Shown piece by piece: positions 11,361 through 24,169 of a stretch of DNA of 64,000 bases; positions within the stretch are counted from its first letter, which is position 1, and each line of letters starts with the position of its first letter. Both the position numbers and the translations under genes were made by a program. The notes beneath the pieces are model-generated. The model searched no databases, was not told where the DNA came from, and worked only from the letters and a program-made list of their open reading frames with translations. Source of the stretch: Cerioporus squamosus (taxonomy: Eukaryota > Basidiomycota > Agaricomycetes > Polyporales > Polyporaceae); assembly GCA_022592435.1 (NCBI GenBank), contig JABYQS010000027.1:62001-126000 (forward strand), read 5' to 3'.

Positions 11361-12549
11361 ATGGCACCAAGTTCTCAGGAATCCGCCCGAGACGACTCGG
11401 ATTCGCAAGGCCCCAACGGCTGGATAGCGTATATCATCCGTCATCCATTCTGGAGACCGATGTCGGAGGCACTAGAGAGCTTGGACGTCAGTATTGCGGC
11501 GCGTAGCGAGCAAGAGCAGGCTGAAGTGATGCGTGAAGACACCGGTTTCAGGGTATGACATTTCACCGGGGTTGCTGTCCGCACTTGGGCTAATACTTGA
11601 TGATGATTCATCGCAACTAGTGGACGCGTCTCTGGCCAGTGCCGTTGTACGGCGTAGCATTTCTCGCGCACAAAGGCGTGCGGAGGCGTTTTCCGATGTC
11701 GTCTCCGCCGATGACGCCGTTCAAGCTCCCCGAACTATACGGTATTATGGCGCTCGGGCACGCTGCATACCTCGAGGGCGACCGCTTGTCAAAGAAGACA
11801 TTTCAAGATCCTCTTCTGCGAGATATAGAGCAATTCTCGGAGGGAGCCAAGACTATCTACAGCGACTGGCGGCCCAAGAAAATTGTGGAGACCAAAAAGC
11901 GTCTCGCACGGTGCCCTATTAGCTGTAAGCTATCGCGGTTCAAGGACTCTGTCAGTTTTGCGGGCTGACAAGCTATTCGACCCAGCCCTTCTACCCTATC
12001 AGTCACTTGACTGCGGAACTCACCGTGCCACTACGTGGGCGTTGAGCAGGCTCTGGTCGGACAGGCTGTCTCTCGTCGCCTCCAGCGCGATGCTGGTACC
12101 CCACTGCGAGGCAGCAGGTGTGAGCACCCACGACACGAAGCTCCTTGTAGAATTCTTCTCCCAGCGCATGGCGACCCCGCACTTCTACAAGGTAACGGCT
12201 CCTCGCCTATTCTTATTGTCTCCGGCACAGTGAAGTAACTCACGGATGCTGCGTCCCGCAGCTGTCATTCCTGCTCCGTGAAGACTTGACTCCTACACTC
12301 TCATTCTGGGCCGCGACGATTCTCCTTATAGAAACCGCAAGCAGCGGATGGGGACGCGGCACCCGTATGCTCGTGAATGGCGTCCAACGTGCCGTCTTCT
12401 ATTCGATGGCATACCGAGTGTTGGCGGGATATTATCGTCACTACGCGTCCATATGGGGGCTTGAGGACTTCCCGAGAGCTGCTACTGCGATGTCCAAGGC
12501 CTTGGAGGCTGTCCGAGGAGAACGTCTTGAGGTCGAAGTGGTCATCTGA
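11361..12549 (+). CDS. Intact member of an unrecognised basidiomycete protein family
   Basis: Four exons (11361-11552, 11621-11924, 11986-12191, 12262-12549) join in perfect phase to 329 residues. I do not recognise the family. Visible features are an N-terminal FWRPMSEALESLDVSIAARS helix, a second exon starting W-T-x2-W-P (WTRLWPVPLYGVAFLAHKG), the block TPFKLPELYGIMALGHAAYL, and a last exon with the moderately hydrophobic LSFWAATILLIETASSGWG followed by MAYRVLAGYYRHYASIWGLE. There is no signal peptide, clear membrane segment or catalytic motif. The decayed copy 460 bp upstream and a third member on the other strand at 35.8-36.9 kb show a locally expanding family. Confidence 0.75.
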
Positions 12550-12945
12550 CTTTCTGCGACGATGAGGGCCGTTGATCTTCGCATTTGGAACTATCGCACT
12601 TTCAGTCTGCTGCCGTACTTTCTCCTGTCTTGCTGCTCTTCGGTGTCCTGTTACGCTACGGCATGCTATACTTACAGTGATGATCAATCGGCGCAACTCC
12701 CTAAAAGTCCGTGTACAATACGAGATCTGTGGCGAAAAGCTCGGGAAAAAAGCGGTGCTTCCGCGATCGCTCGGCCACTTGGACTACGACCTCTATAATC
12801 TCAATATCGACAGCAGTGCGAGTCGACAATGGGGAGAGAGAGACGCAGCCGCTGATGACATACCGACTTGTTGATAAAACATAGCACGTAGAGTACATTG
12901 TCCAAGGTCCAACAAGGCCGAGACGATGTCGCAATAGCTACCAAG
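12550..12945. other. Intergenic between convergent genes
   Basis: I see no gene. It holds the 3' ends of the family gene on the plus strand and of the EF-hand/ZZ gene on the minus strand. Confidence 0.5.
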
Positions 12946-15900
12946 TTACAAGTCCGAGTCGAGCTTCTTCAGAAGTACAGATAGCAAGTTCTCGATGTTC
13001 CGCATCCGCGTATCCAAAGTGTCCATCCGAGCACCGAGCGCAGCTTCTGAGCCTGTTGTGGTAACTTGAGAAGATACTCCGCTCTTCAGTGCGTCAATCT
13101 TGCTGTCCAACGCATCGAACCGCGACATCGAATCCTGTCGTACTGCGTCGAGCTTCACCTCGAGTGAGTTCATTCGACCGTCCAGTCTCCCGGTCTGCCC
13201 TGTCTCTGCGTGTATCTCTTCGCGCTGCTGGGGGCAGAGTACGAGACCGTGTGCCAGCTTGTGCGCACTCTTGGTAACAATGTTCCTGGCTTCGCACGCA
13301 GAGCATACGAAGACGTCGTCTGCGAGCAATATCAGTAGTTTCCCGAGAGCAAGCATTCATGTAAAGAACAACGTACCATCGCACTCTATGCAGTACCAGC
13401 ATGGCCTCGACACTTCGCTCCCGCATCCGATGCAGCCTAGCCGGCGCCCGACCACTTCGAAGTGCCCCTCGGCGTCATGGCTGTGGTGCCGAGGATCCGC
13501 GTCCGTCTCCCAGCTCTGCACTATGCGCGCGTCAGATAGTGCCTCTTCAGCTCGGATAAGAGCATCGTGTGCGGCTCGGTACACGCCACCGAACTCCCGG
13601 TGTCGATGTATGACCCGGCGCAGCTTGAGTAGACGATGAGAGGGCAAGTGGGGAGACGGTAAGTCCACCCTGCGGTCAGGGCCTATAACCGCCGCAAGAC
13701 ACTCTCGCTTTTCGCACAGATCAAGAGTGGACCGGGTGACGTGGCAGTCGAGACAGATGTATCGCGCCCCGGATATGGTGGCGCGACAATGAGAACAAGT
13801 GACCCCGCTGCAGCAGAGTGAGCAAACGGCCGTTACAATACCAGTGATCATGACATACTAGTGTTTCGGTGCCAATTGCTGTTTGTATTCATATAGCGTG
13901 TAGTAGTAGCGAGCCTCCACCGGGGTCATAGCAAGATAACAGCGCTCGACGTTCTTCGTGTCCGAACCACCTGTTACGAGATCCGCGTCTCCGTGCCGTA
14001 TGATACGTAGGTACTGTTGTCTTGCCTCCTGACGCTCCTCGATCCAAGACCTAGACCACAGCTGTCGGCGTACCCGGTCAAGGACAGTACAGATTGCGAA
14101 TGTCCAGAGAGCTCTCGACTTCTTCGGCTGCTCGAGTAAAACGGGCCAGAAGCGCATGACGTCGCAAGGTAAGCGCTTGAAGAGGAAGGTTCCTCCCTTG
14201 TTGTCCAACTTAGAAGACCATGTTCCAGAGAAGACGCGACCATTGTCGCTCAGGGCTCCTTCAAAAGATCTAGGCCAAAGACGAGCGGCGTAGGTGACAG
14301 TGAAGCTGTAAAGGCCGGCGCTATCAGAGCTCGACTTCGCTTCGCCAACCAGTGTCCAGCGGGTTCCAGATGACGTAGAGCCGGAAGCGAAGAAGTGACC
14401 AGGCTTCGATGTGCCTGCGTGGAGATCAAGGGAGAGCATAGGCTCCGAAGGGTATACGTCTTCCCGCCCGACGAATCCGCACCAATGCCCCAGGCTGCAT
14501 ACAATCCTCCTCAGCACAGTATCGAGGACTTCGATGACAGAGTACGTACATAGCATGGAGTGAACTTTCCGCTGTCTTATCGGCGTCAGTCTCCATGTAG
14601 TCAAGCAAGATCAGGGGATCGTCCGCGATGTCGAGTGGGTGGTTGAGGATAGACGCAGGATCGACGGACAAAGGTTCTTCCGAATCATTGCAGACGACCT
14701 CCGCATATCGGGACTCGCGCAGTCGGTCAAAGGACCATAGAGGGGTGGAGTCATGCCAGTAGTTGAACTGAAGTTACTCAGCGGCGCATCGAACCGAGGG
14801 TTATGATGTCACATACCAATTCGAACGCGAAGACCCTAAACTGTTCGGCAGGGTCGCGGTTTTGTTGCTTGAATAGATCTGGAAATTTGCTGTAAGTGAG
14901 GGCATTGTTGCTTCATGGTGTGTTGTACTCACTCTCAAGATCGCGATGACGATCATTCACAGCACGATACACCCATTCCAGAGTGTTTGCAGAGTCCCAA
15001 AGCTCGTCCTTGTGGAGGATCGTACTACGAGCCAACCGGATGATCTCGAAGTCGCGTTCGAGAAGCAGGTACAGCAACATGAAGAGATGCTGCGAAGTCC
15101 TAACGGTCAGTACTATTCGCAGTGCGAGTCGAAGACACGCACCTTCTCAATCCTTCCAGTACCTATGATGAGCAGAAGGGTATCTGCAGCGTCTATGTCG
15201 TGCCGAACGAGCTCTAACTTGCGTCTCATCTTGACCTCTTCCTCGAGGATGTGAGTTTGGAATCTGTCTCGCATGGTATCGCTCCACTCTGCCCGACGAA
15301 AACCAGTCGTGAGCTCGGTGATCCAAGACCAGACAGAATCGAGATAGTAATCGACGAATCGTCTGTTCGCCGGTAGGACGTCGGACTTGATCGCGAACAT
15401 TTTCGCCAGCAGGTCGTCTATCCGACTGACGTAGTGCGTCATCGCCATCTGCCAGCCTACATATCACAACAATGAATAAGTGCATTCGTCGTGACTGACG
15501 AGCTCACGCACCGACGGCCCAATAAGCCATCCACTTGAGCAGACTTGAAGGTATCTCATGATTAGAGCGTGCATCTCCAACCAGTGCAAACGTACGTACC
15601 TCCAGTTGACTGGACGAGAAGCCGTGAAGGCGTTCGCTTCCCCGACCGTGATGAAGCCCGACGCGTCATCGTCGAAGGCTTCAATGATTGCCTGTAGTCG
15701 GGTGACGTTGATATACTCCAGCGTCCACTCGTCCTGGGGAGTAACTTCTGTTGGGTTCTCGCACTCGCTGAAGGTCGCATGCTCCTGGCGCTTATCGAGC
15801 TTCTCGACGCAATAGTCACGGAGTGCAAGCACGAAATGTCTCGCTTTGACGTTCCCGCGCCATTTCTGCACTCTGGTAAGCCATACAACGGGGATCGACA

Positions 15901-17437
15901 AATGAGAGCGTAGACTCACCATCTCCTGCCAGATGTTACGGAGGTCCTAGGACAAGGAGGTCAGGAGAGTATGTTAAGTTCAGGTTTCTGACGGTGCTCA
16001 CCGGATGAACAATCCTGTCGTGAGGTCCTGCTGTGACCGCTTTGACAACCAGATCGCCATGATGATGCATGAACTCTCGGATCTCTTGCGCAAGATCTAC
16101 CTGCTGTATCCTGAACTTCCGCTCAAAGGTCTCGAAGTTGTTGGCTACAGCGATGTCAGGGTCGTCGAGCATGTTTGCCCTGAACGCCTGGAAGTCGAAG
16201 GTACTCTGACGGCGCGGAGATCTGACAGTTGGGGTTGCGGCACCATGTCTATCCCTATAGAGGCTTGCGAATAGTTGGTCATCAGCGATGACGGCGTCCG
16301 CACCACCGCGCCGCTGGATGAAAGAGGACAGGTCTCGTTGTTCAGGAGATGTACTCTGGTGGAGGAGTGCGATCACGCGATCGATCCTGATGATACCTCA
16401 GTGACACATCGACCTGACGGCCACGGGGTACTCACTTGTTGTCCAAGTCATCGAGCTTTCGGTGGGCGATGTCTATATTGACCCCAAGATGAATGGCGAG
16501 CGCGAACTCAATGTCGGCGCGGCGTTTGTTGAACTGCTTGACGAAGCGCCCCAAGACGTCGTCCCACTTCAACCCCAGAAGGACCTTAGAGACAATGTTC
16601 CGCTTCGCGTAGGCGTCGCAGGCACTCGCGCACTGCATGATGTCCTCCGCCATCATATCCACCAGGCTCTGCAGCCGTTCCTGGATCGTCCTCCCATCTG
16701 TCCCGACGTTGGATGGTCCGTCGATAGACTGTAGCCTGTGCAGGGGAGTGAGTCGACTGCCACGAAGCTTGCACCTTCACAAACACTCACTCTGCTAGAA
16801 CCGCAATCATATCACGCATCTCATCGAATAGGAGCTTAATCTTCTTGTCGTTCTCCCTCCGCTTGAGGTCCAGCTCCACAGCTACCATGAAGGTACCCAC
16901 GGCGACTGCACGGACATAAGCTGCGCAAACTATCAAACGTGACTCGGAAACGTACTTTGTAGGAAAGGATGAATCGCAGCTACAGCTTGCAACACTTTCA
17001 AGAGCGCGGGAAGGCCTTCAGCTAACGCGGCCGTTCCGTACTGTGCCACCTTGACGGCGCTTCCCTCCATACCGGAAGACAGCGGGGACATCATCGTCGC
17101 GATGTACTCCACCTCCGTGTCGATGGCAAGTGCACGGTCCTCTGAGCATTGCTTCAGCGAGGCACTGTAGCGTTGCGATTAAACACTTACCTTTACCTCG
17201 ACGTCCCTTCCCCTTGCGATACGCGTTGAAGCTCGCGAGCCCTGCATCTATTGCGACTGTGGCCGATCGAAAGCGGATAGGTTTTCTCCGTGGTTCATCT
17301 CCGAGAAGGGTGATATCGCCAGAAGACCCGGAGCCTACACTCAAAGTGGACGATCTAGAGAAAGTAACAGCGTGAGGCTGAGGGGAGGCAGTCATGTCTC
17401 CTCCGAGGACCGTCCCAGGAGTGCGCGGGGAGGACAT
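12946..17437 (-). CDS. Large EF-hand and ZZ-type zinc-finger protein (basidiomycete hypothetical)
   Basis: Many short exons read in order on the minus strand from MSSPRTPGTVLGGDMTAS. Early exons are helical (ALAEGLPALLKVLQAVAAIH, then VGTFMVAVELDLKRREND). A canonical EF-hand loop, DDDASGFITVGE, lies in EAFDDDASGFITVGEANAF near 15660. Long helical exons follow, including ITELTTGFRRAEWSD. The C-terminal half has two ZZ-like zinc clusters: GVTCSHCRATISGARYICLD joined by a 51-bp intron (13808-13858), and GCIGCGSEVSRPCWYCIECD followed by DDVFVCSACEARN. A last coiled coil (SRFDALDSKIDALKSG) ends KKLDSDL-stop. The EF-hand suggests Ca2+ binding and the ZZ fingers protein binding. The precise role is unknown. 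Exon joins in the middle are approximate. Confidence 0.7.
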
Positions 17438-18035
17438 CGTGGTGGAGACTGACAGAGGTCCGTGCTTGGTGAGATCGTTTTAACTTACGTTGCGGGCGGC
17501 GTCGGATATCTGTGTGTCCACATATGACAGCGGGAACTGAAGGACACGAACAAAGTTTGGGCGCGAGAACGCGAAGCATCGGATCGCCACGCCCGTCTCA
17601 GGCTTCGAGTCATGCCCGGTTAATGACCTCTCCAAGGGCGGCCGGAAAGCCGCCAAGAAGCCGCCCCGAATGATGCGTGACCACCTGTATATGATATACA
17701 AGGTCAAGCTCTCGCACGGTGATGGACAAATGCATGAGACTCACCGTGAAAGCACAGCTGATGAACTTCACCGAGGCCGATTGACGAACTTGGGGCCGGA
17801 AAACCGCGACGTCGCGTTCTTGATGGATGCGTAAAGTCGATACGTCTAGACTCATCATGGGCACGCACTCCGGGAGCCAACATGCAATGAATTGGTATTA
17901 CACTGCACATTAACTGCGGTGCTCGTCAGCAGAAGATCATCATACGAACAATCCGACATCTCACCTTTGGATATCTATGTGCAATATGGCCTCCTTGACA
18001 CTAATCATGTACCCGATCCAAGAAAGAAACCAGAC
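17438..18035. other. Intergenic between two minus-strand genes
   Basis: I see no gene. It is the presumed promoter of the EF-hand/ZZ gene and the 3' flank of the transporter gene. Confidence 0.5.
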
Positions 18036-21000
18036 CTAAGCATCCTTCGCGGGACGATCTATAGGGGACGCGGCGCCACTCTTAGGTTCAGGCACGCCGA
18101 TGCCATGTATGTGGTATTGCTCCCCCACGAGCTCCTTCGTGGCGACCATCAGCTTATCGAGCCTCAGGACGATGCCGAACGCAGTGGTGACCCCGACAGA
18201 GAAACAGCTATGGCAGACCTTGAGTGAGTGGCTCAAACCAAGCTCCGGAAACACGCACAGGTACTGTTCGTTTTCGAGCGTATCGATGGTCATCGTCCTT
18301 GGAAGACCGTAGTCGTCGTCTGCTTCCTGACGGATAACATTGAGGCCGTGGGTATGTACCATGAACCTGTCCAGGAGCGGGCAAGGAGTGATTTGTGGTA
18401 GCGGGTTGCCCGTCCGAAGTGCGGTGGATATCATACCTGTCCACATAAGCGAGACGTGAGCACGCAGCGTTGAGAGAGAAGAGAAGCTGAGAACCGCACT
18501 TATCACCGCAAGGACGTCGCCCTGAAAGTCGGCGTCAAGAAACCGCGTTCTCCTGAGGAAGGCTCTAGACCACGCTGGCTCAAGATGCTCCGCAACGGAC
18601 ATGAGGTGCGACAGCAGGTATGCGATTTGCCTGACAGCTAGGAGATCAGAAGGAGAACATCATGTGGTATTCGCATACGCACAGCTGTAGCTCGAGAATC
18701 TTCTGATACCGCTGAGACGGCCACCGTCCCCTGAGCGAGAACTACGTAATACGGGTCAACGCTGAACCAAAGAAACTCTGTCAGACAAGCACCATTCATA
18801 CCTCATATACGATGTTGGCCTTCAGGACTAAGGACCGCTTGAGTTTCAGCCGAATGGCGATGAGGCTCTGGACAATCTCTCCTCTAGTGACCTCCTGATG
18901 CTCCCTGGTGTTCGCGAACGACACTATTGAACAGTATACTGCACCCAACTCGGCGACTGTCGTCGACATCATCGTGCGCTGGTATTTCGCAGTGTGGTGG
19001 AGGGCGGAAGGAAGGAGAATATGCTGGTCACCAGACGATCAATGGAAGTCTGAACCACAGGTGGTGATCACTCACAAAGCAGCAGTGACGCCGCACGTCA
19101 CCAAGACGAAGCGTCGCTGCATGGAGTTCAGTCTGACATTGATACGATATAGGTTCGTCGATGCTTACCCAGGCAAGCTCCCAACCCTTGTACTTGAACG
19201 GGAGGGTTGTGTGGGTGTCCTGCCACGAGAAACCGATAACCTAGTAGAGACCGGGATCAGATGAGCGATGAACAGATACAGAGATGACGATCGAGCGCAC
19301 CAATGCCACCGTCACAAAGAAGATGATGTTGGTCATCGGGGGTACCGGCCAGTACAGACGTCCATAGAACAGGAAGGGCGCAGACACGGCGATGACAGCG
19401 GCGAGCCCGTACGGGTTACCTTTGCCGGACCCAGTCGAGATATACCACAGAGCCATCCCGAGGAGACAACCACCGGCGGTGCTGAAAATGCGAGCTGTCA
19501 GTCCGAAGGTGGTGTCTCCACGGAATCGCGCCAGAGTGAGTTGCCCCATGAAGATGCCCCATACGAATCGCTGAGCTGTGGCTTCAATGAGCAGAACGTC
19601 CTACTGCAAAGTCTGGGTACATACCGTATGCAAAGGCCGCGGTTGCCTTCAGAAAGTTCGGTATGCAGAGTACGACTGCACACGAGTCAGCCGGAACGCC
19701 AGTCGCCCAGAACGCAGCACGTGCTTACCAGTCAGCAAGCCGGCCTTGATCGCAAAAAGCGCATTTCCTCGGGTAAGGGCAGATGTCAGCTCATACACCC
19801 AATACATGACCTGTTGGAACGCATTCGAGGGTGGCAGGGCATCTGGGTCGCGCCGGCGGGTCATGCCTAGATCGTCGTTCCAACCAGGTTGGATGCCCTG
19901 GATGATATCTGGGAAACGAAGTCAGTACCCATCGAGCGTAACACGCAATCAAGCGAGAAGCAAGAACGCACCCGGATCCTCATCGTCTTGCCGCTCCATC
20001 TCCTCGGAAGGGTTCCACGGGCTCCACTCCAGCATCTTGCGTATGGGCGTGCTAGGCCACCACAGCTTGGCCTTCGGCGCTTCCTTCTCGAGCTTGATAA
20101 TATGGTCAAGCTGCACGTATGGCCTCGTCAGTGCTCCGAGTAAAGAGGGATGGCGGTACGCACACATTCCGTCAGAATACTGGTAAATCGTATGAGGTGA
20201 TACTGGTACATATAGCAATGGAAGAGGTAGCGATGTGGCGGAGGGTCGTAAAAACCGTTCCCGCGGACATGTTTGGGGTCGAATGCAGATCGATACGAAT
20301 CCAAGACACGATGCCTGTGTAGATTCAATTCAGGTCCCGTCGAGCACGATGCAACCAACGCGTACCTTTTCTCCTTCTTGAACCGCTCCAGCGTCTCCTG
20401 CACGTTCTGTCTCAGGTTCTCCAGCTTGGCGAGCCGTTCTGTCCTCAACTTCTGTACCTTCGCCTTGCTACCGAAGCTGCCCCGACGTACTTCCCCGAAC
20501 CACGCTTGCACGCCCTTCAGGACGCCCTGCGTGGACTCCAGCAACTCGTCGCACGATTCGTGCAATAGCCTCACGAATGCGATGGTATATTCGTCTCGAT
20601 GACGGTCTGTCAGCCTGTTCGCCTCGATGGCCATGTACCTCTGCGACTCAAAGACGCCCACTGCAGTCTCGGTAGAGGCGGCCGTGTGCACGCGAGCCAA
20701 AGACAGCCCGTGAGCCAAGTTGAGGAGCGAGAAGTGGAGGTGGTGATCATGGTGTTCTTCCTGTTGGTGGGAGAGGCGGACGTGCAGATAGCGTGCGAGA
20801 GACTTGCGCCCGTGCGAGTGCTCCAGTGCGGACTTCTGCAAGTTCCGTCGACGACGTGCCAGCTGGTCAGGGTCATCCCGAAGACCATTCGGGGGTGAGC
20901 CGGGCGAGACGGGAGTGCCTGGTCGCGTACTCGCGGGGGTGCCCGTGCGAGGAGTACCGGGGCGAGAGGGCATGGGCGTGATAGGGAACCGCTCTCGGGT

Positions 21001-22302
21001 AGGCTCGATGAGGGTGAAGAAGATGTCCATGCCGTTGGCGCGTGTGACGAGACGCCTAATGCACTGCTGGAAGTCCCCAATGCTCGTAGGGGAGAAACGG
21101 CCATAGATGATGTCCTGTTTGAGGAGTCGAGCGGTAGCAGCGGCTTGACCGAGGCCGCCTTCTGACTTCCCTAAAGCACCAGCGATGGACTTTACCAAGG
21201 TCTGGAACTCCTCCGTACACGGGTTGAGTGCCAACACCTTGCGATGCTCAGCGAGAAAGCCGTTGAGCGGGTCCAGTACAGCATAGAGGTTGTGTGTGTA
21301 CTGCGCGGTGATAGTGACGGGGAAGACTATCGCGGAGATGACGATGCAGATTGCGCAATGGAAGGCCAGCGGTATAGCAATGACTTGTCCGATCAGATAG
21401 AATGGGTACGGATAGAGAACGGCGGTGGTCATAGTGATGTCAATGCAGATGCAGGCGAAGACGCTAGCGAACAGATATGGTCCAGGTCCTTGCCATGCCT
21501 TGATGTACAGGAAGAACGCGCTGCCAAGAAAGACAAAGACCGCCAGGATGACCGTAGGACCCGCCTCTATATACTGGGCGGATTGAATAGCTTCGACAGG
21601 CGCATTGTAGTCAATGTTCGTCCGGGCCAGATTTGCAAGGAATATGCCAAGACAAGTCCACCTGGCGTTACTCTTCAGTCTGGCATTCGGATGAATATTG
21701 TGAAGGTACTCACGCCCATGCGGTGACCACAAAGGTGAGGAATATGATCTCTCGCTCGAGGACGGCAAGGAAGGGGTCATGCGGGGCGTCCAGGAACGAA
21801 GCTATGTGCTTGTGAGTAGCATATATGCGCATTTACTGGGTGCTCACTCACAGATGAGGACGAGGAAACTTCCCTTCGGATGACAATGAAGTCAGCACAC
21901 GGGAAGCACGAACTCCTGAGTATGACTTACCTGACCCATGAGGTTCGACGTCCGCGGTATAATCATGAGCACCGCAGACACCCAGCAAACCACCGCACAT
22001 CGAATAACAGGCTTGAGCTTCGACCAGGTGAAGTTGGCGGGGACCCAACCGAGGTCGACCGGCGAGAGCCTCTTGCATGCCTTGCTCAGCCGCGATGTCC
22101 ATGAGGGCTGTGTCTTCGCGTTGAACACGCGCCCTTCCTTCTGTGTCCGCTCGCTGTCCTCCGAGTCGTGCGCGATGTCGGTGGGAATGCGGACATGCCT
22201 AGGGGGACGGGTGACGTCTGGAGCGTGCCCCACATCATGGTTGACTTCGTCGCCGACTTCCTCGTCTCCGAGTCGCGGATCGTACCGCTCGCGGTCGCTC
22301 AT
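18036..22302 (-). CDS. ArAE-type (DUF2421, FUSC-like) multi-pass membrane transporter
   Basis: Putative aromatic-acid/ER-type exporter with the fungal ArAE_2_N and DUF2421 architecture. A cytosolic N-terminus (MSDRERYDPRLGDEEVG) precedes hydrophobic segments VIRCAVVCWVSAVLMIIPRT, FLGSAFFLYIKAWQ, ACICIDITMTTAVLYPYPFY and IAIPLAFHCAICIVISAIVF. A long cytosolic region follows with QETLERFKKEK and a proline-rich PSRPGTPRTGTPASTRPGTP. A second membrane half includes TTFGLTARIFSTAGGCLLGM, GLAAVIAVSAPFLFYGRLYW, TNIIFFVTVALV and QRRFVLVTCGVTAAF. A cytosolic C-terminus contains TLRKYQRTMMSTTVAELGAV, MSVAEHLEPAWSRAFLRRTR and TPCPLLDRF. At least ten introns are present, and all exon joins I checked keep frame. 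It is divergent from LSm6 with a shared promoter of about 200 bp. The substrate is unknown. Confidence 0.8.
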
Positions 22303-22506
22303 GCTTTGCGCGGTCGTCGCTGTCGTCGTCGCGGGTCAAGAGAGAGTTCGACAACGTGCATGAGGGGACAAAGTCTATGGTAAAAGGAATGCCGTGCGTC
22401 ACCGCGGACGCCGTTTCCAGACCGGCGCTTCGGATAGGCGCGACGAGGACGGCTTTGGGTCGACTTCGAGCTCATCGACCACCACGACCACCGCGTCTCC
22501 CGCGAC

Positions 22507-22945
22507 ATGGACGACACGACACCCCCACCGCCCCCTGCAGCGGCGGCCGAACCTCCGCCTCCTCCCACCACCTCTGGCTCGCCGACCGACTTTCTGAAGG
22601 GCGTCGTGGGGAAGCGCGTAGTCGTCCGCCTGACCTCTGGCGTTGACTATCGAGGTGAGTCAAGCACACTATTTTTGTTGTCGGCCGAGGCGACGACGAT
22701 ATCGGGTTCGGAGAAGGAGAAGGCGGGCTCATAAACGACATCCAGGGATCCTGTCATGTCTGGATGGCTACATGAACATCGCACTCGAGCAGACGGAGGA
22801 GCACGTTAATGGGAGAGTGACCAACCGCTACGGCGACGCGTTTATTCGTGGAAACAATGGTGAGTTCAACGTGTTTCTGTAGCTGTACAACACTGACAAT
22901 ACTTTGCTGCAAGTACTCTATATCTCTGCAGCAGAACCATTGTAA
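22507..22945 (+). CDS. LSM6: U6 snRNA-associated Sm-like protein LSm6
   Basis: Subunit of the LSm1-7 (mRNA decay) and LSm2-8 (U6 snRNP) rings. Exons 22507-22654, 22746-22859 and 22914-22945 give 97 residues. After a proline-rich start (MDDTTPPPPPAAAAEPPPPP) the Sm fold is unmistakable: SPTDFLKGVVGKRVVVRLTS, DYRGILSCLDGYMNIALEQT (Sm1) and YGDAFIRGNNVLYIS (Sm2), ending AAEPL. FLKGV-GK and CLDGYMNIALEQTEE are specific to LSm6 among LSm proteins. The N-terminal proline run is longer than in yeast or animal LSm6. It shares an intergenic promoter with the ArAE transporter on the other strand. Confidence 0.93.
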
Positions 22946-23775
22946 ATCATCATCTCGTCTGTGTTGTCGCATTCCCACCAATTGCTATCGCGGTGCACGA
23001 TCAAGTCCAAGGGTTCACGATATCGTACCCGTCCTCGACGCTCGCGAAGCCTTTTCGGACGCCTTATGCCGACCCAAGGTCCGCTCTGGTGCGTCACAAA
23101 AACGTGTTTACGCCTCGTAACCCGCAGCATATATCGCCCGCAGTGTTTGGTCGAGTCTATCATGCACGCGGAGGCAGGTAGAAATGGTCTACATGCTGCT
23201 TCCGCGTGTGCTCGAGGGCGCAGTCTATGTACGCACGTTCGATTCTACGCAGGACGCACAATTATGTCTGCGCGGGGATCCCAACGACCTTCGATGCTTC
23301 CTATTCAACGCGTCTTTCGTGGAACTCAGCCTAAGAACACGAGATTTTCGCTGTACACTACAGCTCTAATCTTGCAAGGCCTAACCTCCTAGGCTCGCAA
23401 GCCAGCCTCTAGTACAGTCGCGGAAGACAGTCGTTTCTTATGAATTCACATCCTGGTTATCAGCGCGTTCACAGTCGACTGACTCTGCCTATGCGCACTC
23501 AGACGTTGCTTGCACCGGTTATGGCTTGGATCTGGTCCTTTGTCAGTGATCGAGCCTAACCGGTTGACCCAGCGCAGCATTTTCTCCCGCACCATAGCGT
23601 CGTCAGTGCAATTTTACTGTTTGTTATGAGTCTGCAAGGGGGTGTAGACATTAGTGCTGCGTAAAAGTGGTGGTCGTGCTTGGTCGTGCCAGTGCTAGGC
23701 TCGCTCTCCAGCCTATTGTTCTTCGTCCCTATGCCAGTGCATGGGCTGTTGCGCGTATGAAAACACCCTCCCCCT

Positions 23776-23892
23776 CCGAATCTGCACCTGACTGAACTCA
23801 AATATCATTTCCTGCGTATCTCTCCCTTCTTGAGGTTAAGGTGCATCTAAAGTGACACGAGACAGGTCTCACATCTTCACAGAGATCTGTGT
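23776..23892. repeat. Direct repeat, copy A (about 117 bp)
   Basis: It begins CCGAATCTGCACCTGACTGA, passes through CCCTTCTTGAGGTTA and ends near CACAGAGATCTG. Copy B lies 277 bp downstream. By eye about four in five bases agree. Confidence 0.65.
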
Positions 23893-24052
23893 GTCGCTTC
23901 CCCTCCAAGATCTCGGATCACGATCATGTCTAATGCACAATATTCGTCCTCGATGGTCTCGCGATTTACGAAGCCTTCTCTAGATGTCTACAACATGTAT
24001 CTGCGTGCTGCTTCCATGTGCGCTCGAGAGCTCAGTAAGTGCTCATATGTTT

Positions 24053-24169
24053 CCGAATCCGCAGCTGACTGAACCCAAATGCCACGCCCCAGGTTCCTCG
24101 CCCTTCTTGAGGTTAGGGCGGATCTGACGTGACACGACACAGGTCTCGCATTCTCACAGAGATGTGCTG
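24053..24169. repeat. Direct repeat, copy B (about 117 bp)
   Basis: It begins CCGAATCCGCAGCTGACTGA, passes through CCCTTCTTGAGGTTA and ends near CACAGAGATGTG. It is the diverged partner of 23776-23892. Confidence 0.65.
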
